64,000 nt of DNA from Emydura subglobosa (taxonomy: Eukaryota > Chordata > Testudines > Chelidae). Each line of letters opens with the position of its first letter. The stretch's first letter is position 1. The notes beneath the pieces were generated by a model, which ran no database searches, was not told the origin of the DNA, and was given only the letters and a program-made list of their open reading frames with translations. A program made the translations under genes and the position numbers. Where the stretch lies: assembly GCA_007922225.1 (NCBI GenBank), contig ML679954.1, forward strand, positions 18,637,008-18,701,007. The letters are read 5' to 3'. Of this stretch, positions 11,051 through 23,271 are shown in pieces.

Positions 11051-14000
11051 CCTATGATATGTTAATTCAGAGCAGTGGTCATATAGTCATCTTACAAACA
11101 GGCAGTTCAACAGAAATGTAAAAGTGAGCTCACCTTTCTGGAAAGGTCCTTCTTGTCCATGTGGAAGAGAAACTAAAGTCATCTGCATGGCAAAATTAAT
11201 AATCAAGACAGTTTTTGTAATAGGGTATTATAAAGTTCACCTCCAGTGAGTCTTTTTATTAAGACCAATAACTCATTTGAAAGTGTCAGATGTGGGATTC
11301 CCAGTGTTCTAGCCACGTGCCTGGACACAAATAACAAACCTTTCTCCTAGTGCGGTCAGAGTTAATCCCCTGGAAACAGTACCACATTTATAATAAACAC
11401 TCTTATCTAACCCATATGAAGCCAGGAGTAAATCCAGGAAAAGACCTTTAGTAGGGGTTATACAGACTCCCTTACCCATAGTACAGCATACAGACTTCCT
11501 CACTCCACCTGGTTAGAGGATTTAACTTAACTGTTTGTAACATCACATGTAACCCTCACTGAACCCCACATCATGCTGTGAAAATGACAGAATTCCAAAA
11601 TACTAGAATGCCACCTGAATTAACCCTACCACCATCCTAGTCACTTCTCCAGTTGCAACCCAAAATGGTTTTATTAGGCAATAATTCATTCAATCTAGCT
11701 CCAAGGACAGATTTGGAAATGTTGTAACAGAACAGTGTCTGGGTGTTCTTTGCTGACACAAATAGTTATTTGTACAGAATGCATAAAAGTGTGTGTCACT
11801 GCCCTTGCTGTGAACATGACTGACTATTTCTGTGTGTAAAGGGGTGGCCTCAATCCTGCAAATTGTTCTATATAGATGGACCTCTCCATTGATTGGATTA
11901 GTTGGAATCAGAAGGTCCTGGGTGAGAGCAAGGGTCTCACCATATAGAGCCATCTGCAGGATCTGAGCCTTTGTGTGAGCAGTTTGGGAACTGGTTTGAT
12001 GCCTGTCATTTGGGCTACATTTGTATGAAGTGAAAGGGAAGGAGAGAAGATGAGAAGATGAAAGAGGATAGGATTTACAGAAGCAGAGAGCATAGGCCTA
12101 ACTCCATTGCCACTGAAGTCGATGGGAGTAGTTTAAGGTCAAAACTGAGGTCTTTTGAAAATCCCACCCTCTATCTTCTCTCCTTATGGTATGTGGCAGT
12201 ATATGCAATGATCCCTGTATAACTTGTGATAAAAGGTTGCACAGGCTTGGTATATATGTCGCATTCTGGGGTACAATCCAGACCAGTAAGGGGCAGTCGC
12301 AACTTGCTCTGTTACGTTAGGTGCTTTACAATGCTTTGCTGTAATGTGGGCTGCTCACAACCAGCCTACCAGCATACAGGTCACACCCTGAGCGTCTGTG
12401 TGCTAGACAGCTCTAGGTCACCAGCTCCAACCTCAGCAGCCTGTCTACAGTCCCACTGTGGCTTTCACCAGCCTTCATTACAACCACCAGGGAGATCCCA
12501 GAACACCCTCAGTCTTGAATTTTCCCCAAACCATGTCGAGTTCTCTCCTGGACAGTTCAGAGAAATAATATGGTTTGTTCCTTTAAAGACATAAACACAC
12601 ATCACATCTTATTGACTTAAAGGGGTTAAATGTACCCTTGCATTTAAACACTGCACTGAGTTGGTTTATGGTAAAAATGAAATAAATTTATTAACACAAT
12701 ATGCATAGGATTAAGTAAATTCAAATATAAGGCATGAAGAGTTCCAAGTAAAACAAAACAAAATATGCTTCTAAAGGTCTGAAACTTAATCTAACAAGAT
12801 TCAGGCTTTGTTCCTAGATGGTTTCTCTCACCAATCATTCTTCTTCCGAGCCATGGCTGACTTTCCCTCAGCCAGGATCTTCCACAAAAATACAATGTGC
12901 TGGCTACCCCTTGTCATCTTAAGTGAGATATATTTGCCTAAGCAGGTTTCTCACCTATATTCTGTTTTGGAGACTTCAATCCCCAGTGGCTGAACGACCC
13001 ATTTTTCTCAGCTTGCACGAGTTCTGACTTCTTGTGTCTATCTAGTGATGAATGCCAAAGATGGCTTCTGGCCTTGCTTATCTTCCAAAGTTCAATGACC
13101 TTGTTTCAAGAAGTCCTCCTGTTTTCTCCGTTTGATTTGTCCACTGGGAAAGTGACCTCATGCTGCTCTTCTCTCCCTGTAGACTTCATGTCTCCCTGTA
13201 TGTAAATGAGGCTTCCATTGTTTTGATTCTACTGTGCTTAATTTACATGGGAGACTGGTAAATAGATGCCCCCCTCTTGTCTGGGCAGGAACTGTTCCTT
13301 TCTTTGTTCAGCCATACACTTTAAAAATAATATCAACCAATATTCGTAATTCCTTCTATAGTGTCAATGCATGCCTTTTATAATGGTATTAATCACCAAG
13401 TACGTCATTAGCTTTCAACAAAGACCTCACTCTATATACCCCACATACCATATTACTGTATTATACATCTGTTTATTCAGTTGCTTATCACTTGAGTTTC
13501 AGCCCTCTGGTCTTCATAGATGGTCAACCTTTTAAATGAATTCTTTGAAAAGTAAGACCCAGGCCAAGCTTCTCTTTCCTGCTAGGTGTAGGCAGCAGGC
13601 TGTTTTCTCCCCCACTTGTTAGTGTGAGGCTCACCTCAACCCCTTGCTCGCTTGATGTGTCTATTGATTACATGTAAATTGAGTTCCTTCATTTAGGATA
13701 GACTTGTTTAACAATTCTCCCTGACACACCTGGTTTACACACACTTTAATTATAAATGCAGCACATATTCATAACTCTTAATACCCATTGCATATATACA
13801 TCACACAAAATATTAATCATTAATGAGTTATTAGCTTTTAAATGATACCTCATGAGGCATATTTTGTACAAAGATTGTTACAGTAGTGTGTGGAGTATGA
13901 ACACAGGTGCTTAGTGTCAAAATGTGCCAATTCATTAAGAATATTACACTTATTCCCCCGTGAGACTAAAATTTATTATACTCAGCTGTTCAAAAAAATG

Positions 14001-14360
14001 CTTCCTCAGAGATTTCTGCAAATGAACATTGTTTAAGCTATGCTCCAAAAATTTCCTTTTATAGGTCTTAACTAAGAAGAACAAAAATATTTTTGGCACA
14101 ACTTATTTTTAACAAATTATTCATCAAAGGGTACTTGGTGTGATTTTTAAGAAGTGTCTAAAATATCCTTAAATCTTTTCTTGAGGGAATTTTTTTGTTC
14201 TGCCAGCTATAACTAACATTTTAGTAAATATCTGTTTTTTCTGAATCTGTCTTACCTCACATTAGGAAAGGTCATTAATTTTTTTGCCATTTTCACCCAC
14301 CAGAAAACCATACCTTATTCAGAGTGGGTAAATTCTAAAGTCCCCCGGGTCATGCATATT
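11051..14360. other. Non-genic stretch; possible old dispersed repeat between 12.2 and 13.95 kb
   Basis: No motif-bearing ORF is seen. 12.2-13.95 kb contains a segment (AAATAAATTTATTAACAC near 12680 and a GATACCTCATGAGGCAT block near 13845) that resembles dispersed sequence I remember from turtle contigs, but I cannot define ends or family. A palindromic-family remnant (CACTGAAGTCGATGGGAG) lies near 12112. Confidence 0.35.
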
Positions 14361-14362
14361 AA

Positions 14363-14430
14363 GAGCCAGATCCTCAGAGGGTGTAAATCAGGGAGCTATG
14401 TCAATTTACACCAGCTGAGGACTAGGCCCA
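14363..14430. repeat. Short palindromic repeat (MITE-like), 68 bp
   Basis: The left arm (GAGCCAGATCCTCAG then GGTGTAAAT) and the inverse complement of the right arm (GGGCCTAGTCCTCAG then TGGTGTAAAT) match over about 26 bases, leaving a short loop. The outer ends are of the GGGCC type. It is one of several palindromes in the window with this architecture. Confidence 0.65.
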
Positions 14431-16150
14431 AAGATTTTAATCTTTGTTACGTGATCTTTTTATATTTTACAATTAAACCAAAAACCCCCACCTAAATTAA
14501 AAAAAAAAAACCCTTGAGGTAACAATTTCTATAGAAAGTATATTAGCTGTAGGATCCGAGACATATAATAGATAAGCACTGAGCATGTATAATATTGGCC
14601 ATTTTGTTTTTTATTGTTGGTTATGTTTTTTACTATACTGCACATTATTTCTTTTTAATCAAACCTGTAGTGCACTCCAGGCCCAGGGCATCTCTAATCT
14701 ATTACTGATCCTCCCTGGTTTACTGAAGAAACCCACTGACTGCATCTTGTGATAAGATTTTGATGATGCATAATGAATTAGGTAGAGAAAGGTGAACTAA
14801 ACGGTATGTATCAGTGCATCATTTTTTTCCATTAAACACTAACTGCATGAACTGCCAAACCTAGTTTTTCTTTAAGAATAGATATATTAGGGTAATTCTA
14901 AATATTTTATCACCTTTAATGTTCTTGTATAGGCAAGATTTTACAATACAGCCTCAGACATAATTCCCAAATGAGCTCCTTCCTTCATAAAATCACTCAC
15001 TAATCTGTCTAGAAAAAGATACATGACTGTTGGCTCAACATTAGCATTGTCAGACCTGTTGTTTTATATGTAATATAATATAGTTCAGGCTATGTGGATA
15101 TAAACATTAAGGACATAAAATTATAATTCCTGAAGCAAACCAAACTTCTCTCATGTTTCATTTGACAAGCAAAGGGCTTGAGCCGCCAGGGAGCTGAGTG
15201 TTTTTGCATCATCACTGAAATCTGTGACTACTGATTGCTCAGCAGTATCTTCCTAAATTTCACCCAAAGTTTCTAATAGGACTAAACCAAAAACCAGGTT
15301 TATTTCAGCTCCATTGCAGAGGTCACAAGAGATGTCAGAAAAGACACTTTGGATTTGCTAAACATACTCATTCTCCACATCAGATATAGCAGACGAACTG
15401 CCCCTTTCACTGCATTTGTAAATGCCACGTGGACAGCAGATGCTGTCCTGACAATCAAGGAAAAATTCTCTCCTTAGAGCCAGAATTTGTCACACAGTGG
15501 TGTATCATATGACAAATCACTGCCACCCTGCAGAAAAACAGTATATTTCGTTTATCAAACCTGACTTAAGACTTACGTGGCTAGAAGGGCTAAATATATT
15601 TAGAAGTAGCAATTGCTATAGTTGGAAGAACAAAAAGTGGAGATTGTCCTAAATTAAAAATGCTTTACTCTTCCTCCTGCCATTAGCCTGCAGATGACTT
15701 AGAGGCAAACTTGGGGAGTATAAATTTCCAGTATAAATTTGTCTCTTGTTTTGACACTGTATGTTGTGAATTTGTGTCTTCGATATTGGCTTTGGGGTTA
15801 AATGGAGTTCCTGGTACTTTATATCTTATGGCTGTGTATTTAAATTTTTTTAAGTGCCCATTTCTACCTTTAGTGGCTTGCAAGAAAATAAAACTTACAA
15901 CAAACAGTAATTTATCAAAAGAAATTGCTGTTGCGCTCAGACATCTTAGAGCAATAAAATAAGCAACCCTATTTTATTATGGATCTTAACAACTAATACC
16001 TGTGATCAAACCTCCAAAGACTCACATCTGCCCTTGCAGAGGAAGGTCGCACAGGAAAACTGTGGCAGAGCAGCAAAACGAATCCATCTCCCAAACCCCA
16101 GGCTTACTATCCTAATCTTCTCTTCCTAATTTTTTAATGTATTCTTCATT
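14431..16150. other. Non-genic stretch, nothing recognised
   Basis: AT-rich DNA with an A-run near 14500. The complementary ORFs at 15.68-15.96 kb overlap on opposite strands and have no recognised motif. Confidence 0.45.
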
Positions 16151-16151
16151 T

Positions 16152-16243
16152 GAGGCCTGACTGAAAACCCACTGAAATTGATGGAAAGACTCCCATAAAC
16201 TTCAGTGGAGTTTGTGGGTTCAGTGGATTTTGGATCAGGCTCT
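16152..16243. repeat. Short palindromic repeat (MITE-like), about 92 bp
   Basis: GAGGCCTGA...ACCCACTGAAATTGATGG on the left pairs with CCATAAACTTCAGTGG...GGATCAGGCTCT on the right. The ends are imperfect inverses of each other and the centre carries the AAAGACTCCCAT spacer seen in related copies. I recall a crocodilian/turtle MITE family of this shape (possibly Chompy), but I have not verified the name. Confidence 0.6.
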
Positions 16244-16249
16244 GAATGA

Positions 16250-18405
16250 GTATTTCAAACCAAATTTGACTGATCTGCAATAAAACAATAAAATGATGCA
16301 TTTAAAACTAACCTCAGAAGGAAACTGCCTTCTCCAGGTCTAGTAAAGTTTCTTCTATATATCTTTACATGACAACCTATTAATGAAAGAGTGACTCCTT
16401 CCTAAATTTGATCCTTCCTTCTAAATTAAGGGGCAGAGGAGGGCATGTTAAAAGGTTTTGAAAGAGAATTTTCAAAATTAAAATATTCATGAAAGGCATG
16501 CTTTATATATAATTATTTTGCTGAAAACTGAAAACTGTTTGGGTTTCTGATGAAAAATTTAAGTTTCATGAGAAAAAGTGAAATCCACTTTCTGACTATC
16601 TCTAAGACATAGAACAGATAGGTCTGAATCTAATTTATGATAAGACGACCCCTTTACACCATGCTGGCAGTTTAGAGGCTTAAAGGTGGATGGAAATGTA
16701 ACTGAAGACTTCTTTACAGTGCATAGTGGTAGAAATGAGCATAAGACCTGGAGCTTTTTGAGAACAACCAAAATAATGGTTTTGAATAAAAGCAGAGAAA
16801 AAAAATAAAGTTCTTTTTTTTCTCCTTATTTCTCTTCAATATTCAGTGTTTGTACTCTTTCTCCATCAACAAAACACCCACACACTTTTTCTGTGCCTTC
16901 TGTTTGCTTTCACCTGATACTTAATTAACACATGTTTAATTTGCAAATGTATGATAGCTTTAACCTCAACCCACTGCACTGTTACTTTTAACCCTGTGCT
17001 TTTCCTAAAGCAGTTGGTTTGTAGGAATTTGAATAGAAAGAGATTTTTATCTTAGGGAAATAAATTTCTTAGGATCAGAACATATACTGATTTATTAGCC
17101 TTTACTTTGTAAGATGAACATATATGCATTCATAACAGAGCAAAGAAAGAAGGATACAAGGTTAATACGAACAACACGTTTCTTTACATAACTGGAGCAA
17201 AAAATAGTTCAGTTGCTTGCTAAGGCATTTTTCTTCCAAGGAGCTCACAGACTAGTCTAATGTTGGCTGAGATAAAGAAGCACCTCCCAGCAATGCTGTC
17301 TTCTATGCTTCTATCTATGCTGATATCGCCTGTGATACCAGGATGGGCTGTGAAGCCAGTACAGCATTCAAAAAACAAAATATGTACCTCATTTGGTCTG
17401 TCCAAGCCGTAAGTGATGCCAGATAATCATACAGCTACATCAATCGTCATATGATTGCTAGACCTTACATTACAAAAGAAATACGTCTTACCTTGAATCA
17501 TCTCCTTTAAGGGTTGTCAACCACACAGACTCAGTAGTTGTTGATGCTGAAAACTGCATCATGAAGACACAGGCAAAAAAATAACCCACTACACCAAAAT
17601 AGGTGGTTTGGTGGGTGCATGCTGGGAAAAGGATTGAATGATCTAGGCCAGAATGATTACTGCTGATGAATACTTGTGGTTTCACTGCTCTATGCTTGTT
17701 CATTCTTAACGAGAAGTGATGTCTGGAAGTATTAAGCTTTTGCAGGCAGGAGCAGTCCTGATGATGCTAAAGTGTTCTCACCAGTGCTGAGTCTGCACCT
17801 TTTGAAAGGACATATCCTGTAGTACCTCCCAGCTTTCTCCAGGTTGTAAGGCTGGTAGGGGGAGCAGATCTATTGCCATCTGCCCACACTCCCAGGCATT
17901 CCTGTTGATCAGTCAACATTACTGGCTGTGCAGATGGCATCCCCTTCCTTGCACTTCATGAGGCTCAGACAGCCAAATCAGGCTAATTCCTGCATGGGAA
18001 CACTGGAGGGGAAAGACTGTGAAAGCCTTCCTGCTACCCGCATGTGCCCCCTCTTGAGTAGCCATAATTTGTTTTATAGTGTTCTTAATACGCAGCAGAA
18101 TTGATCCTTTTAAAAAGGTAGCCAAATGTAAGCTGAGGAGAAAATGATTGAAAGGGATTCAGTGACTCAGCAGCTCAGACAGAATAGGTGAGTGGGATGT
18201 AGCAGCGCAAATGGAAGAGCAGCTCCTAACTCCAGAGAATTACTAAGAAGGTCAAACTGGAGAAGCATTGGAAAGATTCTTCACTAGAGTTAAGTTAAAT
18301 CATAAAGTGCCTGGAGCTCATGTCTATTGAGGACCAGGGAGCATTGTATGGGATGATAAGATTTTCCATGAGGAAAGAACAGTCTTCTCTAATCACCCAG
18401 GAAGA
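16250..18405. other. Non-genic stretch, nothing recognised
   Basis: AT-rich DNA. Small ORFs at 16.56-16.77, 17.22-17.70 and 17.92-18.13 kb show no conserved domain and no coding bias that I can judge by eye. Confidence 0.45.
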
Positions 18406-18410
18406 ATTGT

Positions 18411-18565
18411 TCAGTGGTGAGGATACTTGTCTGGGACTTCAGAGAGACAGGTTCAATTTCCTGCTCTGCCACAGATGTCCTGTGACATGATGCAGGTCGA
18501 TTTATATCTCTGGGGATAATGATATTTCTCTGTGTCACAGGGGCATAAAGGATAAATAGATAAAT
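18411..18565 (+). mobile_element. MIR SINE, plus strand
   Basis: The segment follows the MIR consensus order: a B-box-like GGTTCAATTTC at 18450-18460, CTGCTCTGCCAC, TGTGACATGATGCAGGTC (the usual TGTGACCTTGGGCAAGTC position), GGGGATAATGATA and a GTCACAGGGGCATAAAGGATAAAT end. It is a tRNA-derived SINE, diverged by base changes and small indels, and shows no neighbouring gene context. Confidence 0.8.
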
Positions 18566-19065
18566 CCAATGTCCAGAAGCTTCAGAGGGGAAAGAGATTT
18601 CTCCCAGTACCTCCTTTGTTGGTGAAAAGTACTACCACAGAGAGTTTCATGTGCATAGGCTACCTACTTACAGTTTTCCCAGTTATGTTTGGAAAGTCAC
18701 CATGACTATACATGAAGTTGGATTTTGGGGGATTAGTGACAGCCCAGAGAGCTACAAAGGAGGGGAAGGTTCTCATTCACCAGCAACTAGTAGACTGACA
18801 AAGGGTAATAAGTGATCCTGGCACCCCTTCTGTGAGGACTTTGTGGCAAGAAATGATGCAGATGACAGCAGCAGAGCTGAATGGACTCCACCTCCCCAGC
18901 ATCTTAAAGAATCTCAGTCACTAAGCTGGGTTGACCCCATCTGGGACCAAGAAAGCAGCTTCCTTGGGACTGGAGACAGACTGTAAAGAGACAGTTGGAC
19001 AACTGCTCTCACTGGTTCAAGTGAGTGGGGTTTGGTGTTGGTATGGTCAAGGGGGACTATGAAAG
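18566..19065. other. Non-genic stretch, nothing recognised
   Basis: Mixed-composition DNA without recognised repeat ends or coding motifs. Confidence 0.4.
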
Positions 19066-19070
19066 AGAAA

Positions 19071-19250
19071 AGGTGGGTGAGGTAACATCTTCTATTGGTC
19101 AACTTCTGTTTGTCAGAGACACAAGCTTTTGAGCTACACAGAACTGCGTCTTCCCAGAGCTGAAGAAGAGCTCTGTGTAAGTTGAAAGCTTTCTCTCTCA
19201 CCAACAGAAGTTGGTACCATAGAAGATGTTACCTCACTCATCTTGTCTCC
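19071..19250. mobile_element. Second Penelope-like fold-back, about 180 bp inverted pair
   Basis: Two roughly 88-bp arms are inverse complements: GGTGGGTGAGGTAACATCTT on the left pairs with AAGATGTTACCTCACTCATC on the right, and CACAAGCTTTTGAGCTACAC on the left pairs with the GTGTAAGTTGAAAGCTTTCT region on the right. The terminal sequence differs from that of the 7.2, 30.3 and 60.7 kb PLE copies, so it is a separate family. The right arm carries a hammerhead-like core. I recognise the repeat type from turtle DNA. The PLE assignment rests on the shared architecture and the ribozyme-like core. Confidence 0.55.
19160..19187 (+). ncRNA. Hammerhead-ribozyme-like core in the second fold-back family
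   Basis: CTGAAGA (19160-19166) fits CUGANGA. It is followed by an extra A, an imperfect stem II (GAGCT against AAGTT), and GAAA at 19184-19187. The stem II pairing is weakened by substitutions, so this copy is probably inactive. The layout parallels the 7.2 kb copy despite unrelated flanking sequence. Confidence 0.4.
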
Positions 19251-19454
19251 TTAATTTCCTGGGACCGGCATGGCTTCAACAACACTTCATATTACCTATG
19301 AGACATTCTCATGGGCAGGTGGGAAGAAAGTTAGATGAGCTACTGTCAAAATTCCTGGAAAGGCGATGTTTTAGTTTTTTTGTACAGATGTTATTTTGCA
19401 TACATATTTATTTGAATACATATTATTTTCTCATTTCAGCATTTTTATAACAAA

Positions 19455-19590
19455 ATATTTCAATTTTTCATTTTGAGAAGCAACTTTTCATTTATAATGG
19501 GGAAAATTTTGAAGATCTTGGGTTTTGTTCTGATTCAGACCAAAGCTAAACTCTGAAGTCTTTCAGAAAACAGAATTTCTGTCATCTGCA
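19455..19590. repeat. A/T-rich dispersed repeat fragment
   Basis: TTTCAATTTTTCATTTTGAG and GGGGAAAATTTTGAAG words on both strands, like the 4.5 and 39 kb stretches. The boundaries are indistinct. Confidence 0.3.
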
Positions 19591-19935
19591 TAACTCTAGA
19601 TTTTAGCAATAAGGTTAACACACATTCTGGTAATGTCAGGAAGTAATGCTGGGTCAGTGGGAGAGGATGGCAAAAGGTCTGGTGCAAAACATGATTTCAT
19701 GATTTATAGAATGATATAGCAATAGAATTTGCAACCTAGTCAAACTATAACATACTGTCTTGCATGTGTGATGTTGCATTCTAGTGGTTGGCCTAAGGAA
19801 AAGATAAGATTATTGCTAGTATGATCAACACAGAGAAATCTCCTGTAGTTAATAGGGTTGAGGGCTTTTTGAGTAGAATGTTAAGTAGTCCTTGTCTCCT
19901 CAGTTGTGTTTATGTGTGATCTAATTGTCTGTCTG
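19591..19935. other. Non-genic stretch, nothing recognised
   Basis: Mixed-composition DNA between repeat fragments, with no ORF carrying a family motif and no inverted ends. Confidence 0.4.
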
Positions 19936-19942
19936 TCTGCAT

Positions 19943-20044
19943 GTAGCAAAGCACTTAAGTATGTGAGTAGACTCATTGCCTACAATGAGACTACTTGTGC
20001 CTAAAGTCAAGTATGTACTTATATGGTTTGTTGGATCTGGGCCA
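19943..20044. repeat. Short palindromic repeat (CTTAAGT/TACTTA type)
   Basis: GTGAGTAGACTCATTG and CAATGAGACTACTTGTG are near-perfect inverses around a short centre. The outer parts (GCACTTAAGTATGTG and AAGTATGTACTTATATG) extend the fold, and the right end is GGATCTGGGCC. Related copies lie at 25.73-25.85, 48.64-48.71 and 63.49-63.57 kb. Confidence 0.55.
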
Positions 20045-21030
20045 AAGTGAGAAGCTTCTCTTGCTGATGGAGAAGATTGAATCAGTGTGGACTTATTTAA
20101 CAGAAAGGAGAATAGAAATTGTTGAAGGGTGCCGTGTTGCAGTTGGGTCAAAGGAGAATGATGGCATGCAGGGCCATATCCTCATTAGCTTTATTCATGT
20201 ACCTTATGTCAAAAGCATCCCTACTGAAAGTAAGGGGGCTATTCACTGATTAAAGTGTCACTTAACATAAGTAGGAATTTGGCACTAAGATGGCATCTTA
20301 GTCTTTTGACCTAGTGCTGACTAAGGGTATAAAAACAACCTAACTTTTGGATTGGTAGAAAGAACATGGAGTGGAAGCTATCTTTATTGTCTCATCTTTC
20401 TTTAACTTAAATTTTTTTGAAAAAATAGAGTGAATGATTGCATTTTTGTAGTGGACAGAAAAAATGGCTGGAAGGGACAAGTGAACTGTGTATGACATGA
20501 TTTGCTTCTGTATTGTTGCTCTGGGAATGCTATTGCTTATATATTGAATGAATATCTGTATAAATTACTGCAAGAGAGATCCATGGAGGGCCATGAAATA
20601 GCAAACTGTACGTTTTCATGAAAATATAAAATTGTTTGTTCTATTTCCACCTCTTGCCACAATGATTGCTGTGGGAATGGATTCATAATACTTCACTGTC
20701 TAGTCTTATTAAAGTCTTTGTCACAAAATTGAGATGTTGAGGGTTTTTTGCCTTGGCCATTAGAATACAGTGTTGTACCCCGTTTTTCTCTGTGTTCCGT
20801 CCTCACCTGCCCCTAGACCATGCAGACATTTGAATAAGTTCTTCCTACTAATTTGATTGGATGAGGACATAACTGTTTCTGTTTCTAGTCTGTGTGGCAT
20901 TGTCAGTCAATTAAAACCGAGGGTATAAATATACTATCCACGGTGGTTATGTGTAAAGGATTTTAAAAAGACTTTTATAAATTGAAACATATCCATATAT
21001 CTAAATTGAACTGCACTGCTCTAAAGTAGA
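20045..21030. other. Non-genic stretch, nothing recognised
   Basis: AT-rich DNA with no recognised repeat or coding motif. Confidence 0.45.
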
Positions 21031-21031
21031 T

Positions 21032-21140
21032 GGGCTTGATTCTGCTCTCAATTACCCCGTGTAAACCTGCAGTAACTCTTCTGAATTTAGTTGAGTTACA
21101 CTGGTGAAAAACTGATGTAAATGAGAGTAGAAATGGGACC
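21032..21140. repeat. Short palindromic repeat (TACACTGGTG type), about 109 bp
   Basis: GGGCTTGATTCTGCTCTCAA on the left matches the inverse of the right end (GGTCCCATTTCTACTCTCAT when reversed). Inner blocks also pair: CCGTGTAAACCTG...AGTAACTC with GAGTTACACTGGTG. Arms of about 50 bp are diverged from each other. Confidence 0.55.
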
Positions 21141-21144
21141 TATT

Positions 21145-22560
21145 TTTTGTCCCAATCAGTCACAAAGGGAATAAACCCCTAAATTAACACAGTCCTTTTT
21201 CTTGTCCATTTTGAGGTTTCCTTATAGTTTAAAGACAAATAAAAAATGTAACAGGAATTAACCCATGCTCCAGTCTTCTGTGACTGGGTGGTTGAGTGAT
21301 TTAGTTCTCTATTTCATTTTTTGTCTTGAGTCTCTCTTGAAGCTTGAGGAGCTTCTGTCTTAATCTTTCTCCCCTGCCCCCTTCTGTCCTCCTTTCGGGA
21401 CCACAGTATGGTGATGCTCCTCATGACTCACTTTGGGAGTGTGTCAGTTCTGCTTCAATGCCACTTTGAGCTCTTGCCAAGTTGGGACCAAAAAAGTGCT
21501 CTCAGGCTCCCTAGGGCAGAGGCACCTGTTGCAACTCTAAATTTGTTCTGCACCCCTGTCCTCCAAATCTTTAATGTTCTCTGCATCAGATATTCAGTCC
21601 CAGTGATGTTAAGGAAGCATCATGGTTTCTGAACTGCAGCTGAGGAGCACTTGGTGCAGGACAGGTGAATGGATGAAAAGGTGGCTTAATGACATCTTTT
21701 TGCTCCCTGATCTTGTGACCGCCTGGGCACTTATCCATTGGCCTGGATAAAACAGAGCAACCTGAAATCTGCTATAAGTCACACTGGCTACTAGTGGTCC
21801 CAAGCGGCCATTCCCTCATCAGGGATTGCTCGAGTTCAAGAGCTCTCCGGCCATGCCCACTTTACATTGGCCATGTTCCCTGCACAACTGCTAGGAGGAG
21901 GATGGCACTGGAGTTGCTACAACAGGTTCCTGACTGGCTTTAGGGCTGTTTTGCTTTGCTGGAGTAACACAAAGTAGCTCAGTTGCACAGGAGTATCAAA
22001 CCCATTACTGCCTACAAAGAGCAATTGATTATTTTACAGCTCAAAATTAGAGGAGGTTGAACTGTTGAATCATTATTACAAAATAGATCTTTGTATTGTT
22101 ATTCATACACATTCAAATTATTCAGTGAATCTGTGTAATATATGGCCTATGGTTTACTTTGACTATACATGGCATGTGGTTAGTCACCCAAATCACATAG
22201 CATTGTTTCTACTTCTGTTTGGATTACCAAAACATTTTAAATAAAACAAATAGCAAATAATGCACTTCCAATATGAGTTTAAGTAATAATTCATGCTATT
22301 AAATGCCAAGTTTCATGAATTTTAACAATGTAATTCATACTCAGTGGCTTTCTAGATACTCACAGATAAAGAATATTGTGGTTCCATCTATCATATAAAG
22401 AAATAAACTTGGTATTTGTATATACAATTTAGTTTTTCTACTATCTGACCTACCCTGGTATTCAACCTGTTCAGTTTATAATGTGAGGGGGAAAAGCTGG
22501 CACTTCAACAAGAAAGGCTTGGAAATGGATATTTGAAGATTCTATGTATAATTTACAATA
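21145..22560. other. Non-genic stretch, nothing recognised
   Basis: Mixed DNA. The ORFs at 21.4-21.8 kb overlap on opposite strands and carry no recognised domain. Confidence 0.4.
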
Positions 22561-22567
22561 ACACCAA

Positions 22568-22676
22568 GGGGGAGATCTTCAAATGAAACAAATGGTAGTT
22601 TAATTTCCAATTTTCACTGACTTTAAATGAGAATTAGAGAATTAACTATCCTTTGTGTCTTTGAAAATCTCTTCCC
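22568..22676. repeat. Short palindromic repeat (GATTTTCAAAG type), about 109 bp
   Basis: GGGGAGATCTTCAAATGAAA on the left pairs with the inverse of TGTGTCTTTGAAAATCTCTT on the right, and ACAAATGGTAGTT pairs with AACTATCCTTTGT. The same outer motif recurs near 24.88, 36.57, 39.63 and 63.0 kb. Confidence 0.6.
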
Positions 22677-22679
22677 ATA

Positions 22680-23265
22680 TCTCTGTATAACTTTTGAGGA
22701 ACTGTAATGAGTTAAAATAAGTGATGAATTCTTTCTTTGAAGACAATGAAGGAAAACAATGCTGAGTGTCTTTCAGGCATGAATGCTGCTGGAAACAAAT
22801 TATTTAGAAAGGGAACTATGTGCCTCAGACATTCAATCCCAATGGTATTATGATGCATCCAGCAAGTGCCTCTTATGACATGCTGTGTCACCTTTTCAGT
22901 GCAGCTGATGCCTCTGACAAACACAGATGCCATGGTAGAATGCTCCAAATCCCTAGACACTAAAGTCTTTCCATTATCTTAATCTGGTATGCTGGGTTTC
23001 AGAACAGTTTTGATGAGTCAGAAAAACCAGTGGGATTTCTTCTTTCCATATACGTTGAACCAACAGTTGCAATATTTCTTATCTGGTGAGATGACTTAGT
23101 GATTTAAACAAATGGCCTTCATTCTAATTAATTTGATTTAAACACAGCTTGTAATATCAAATGATTTACATTTCTGATATTAACTCTGTCTTCAGATGGT
23201 TTTGGTCCACACCACAAACCTTTCATTTGTCAGCTAGCAATGTTTCCAGAGAGGCTCAGGATGTA
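22680..23265. other. Non-genic stretch, nothing recognised
   Basis: AT-rich DNA with one unremarkable 82-codon ORF on the minus strand. Confidence 0.4.
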
Positions 23266-23271
23266 ATGTCT

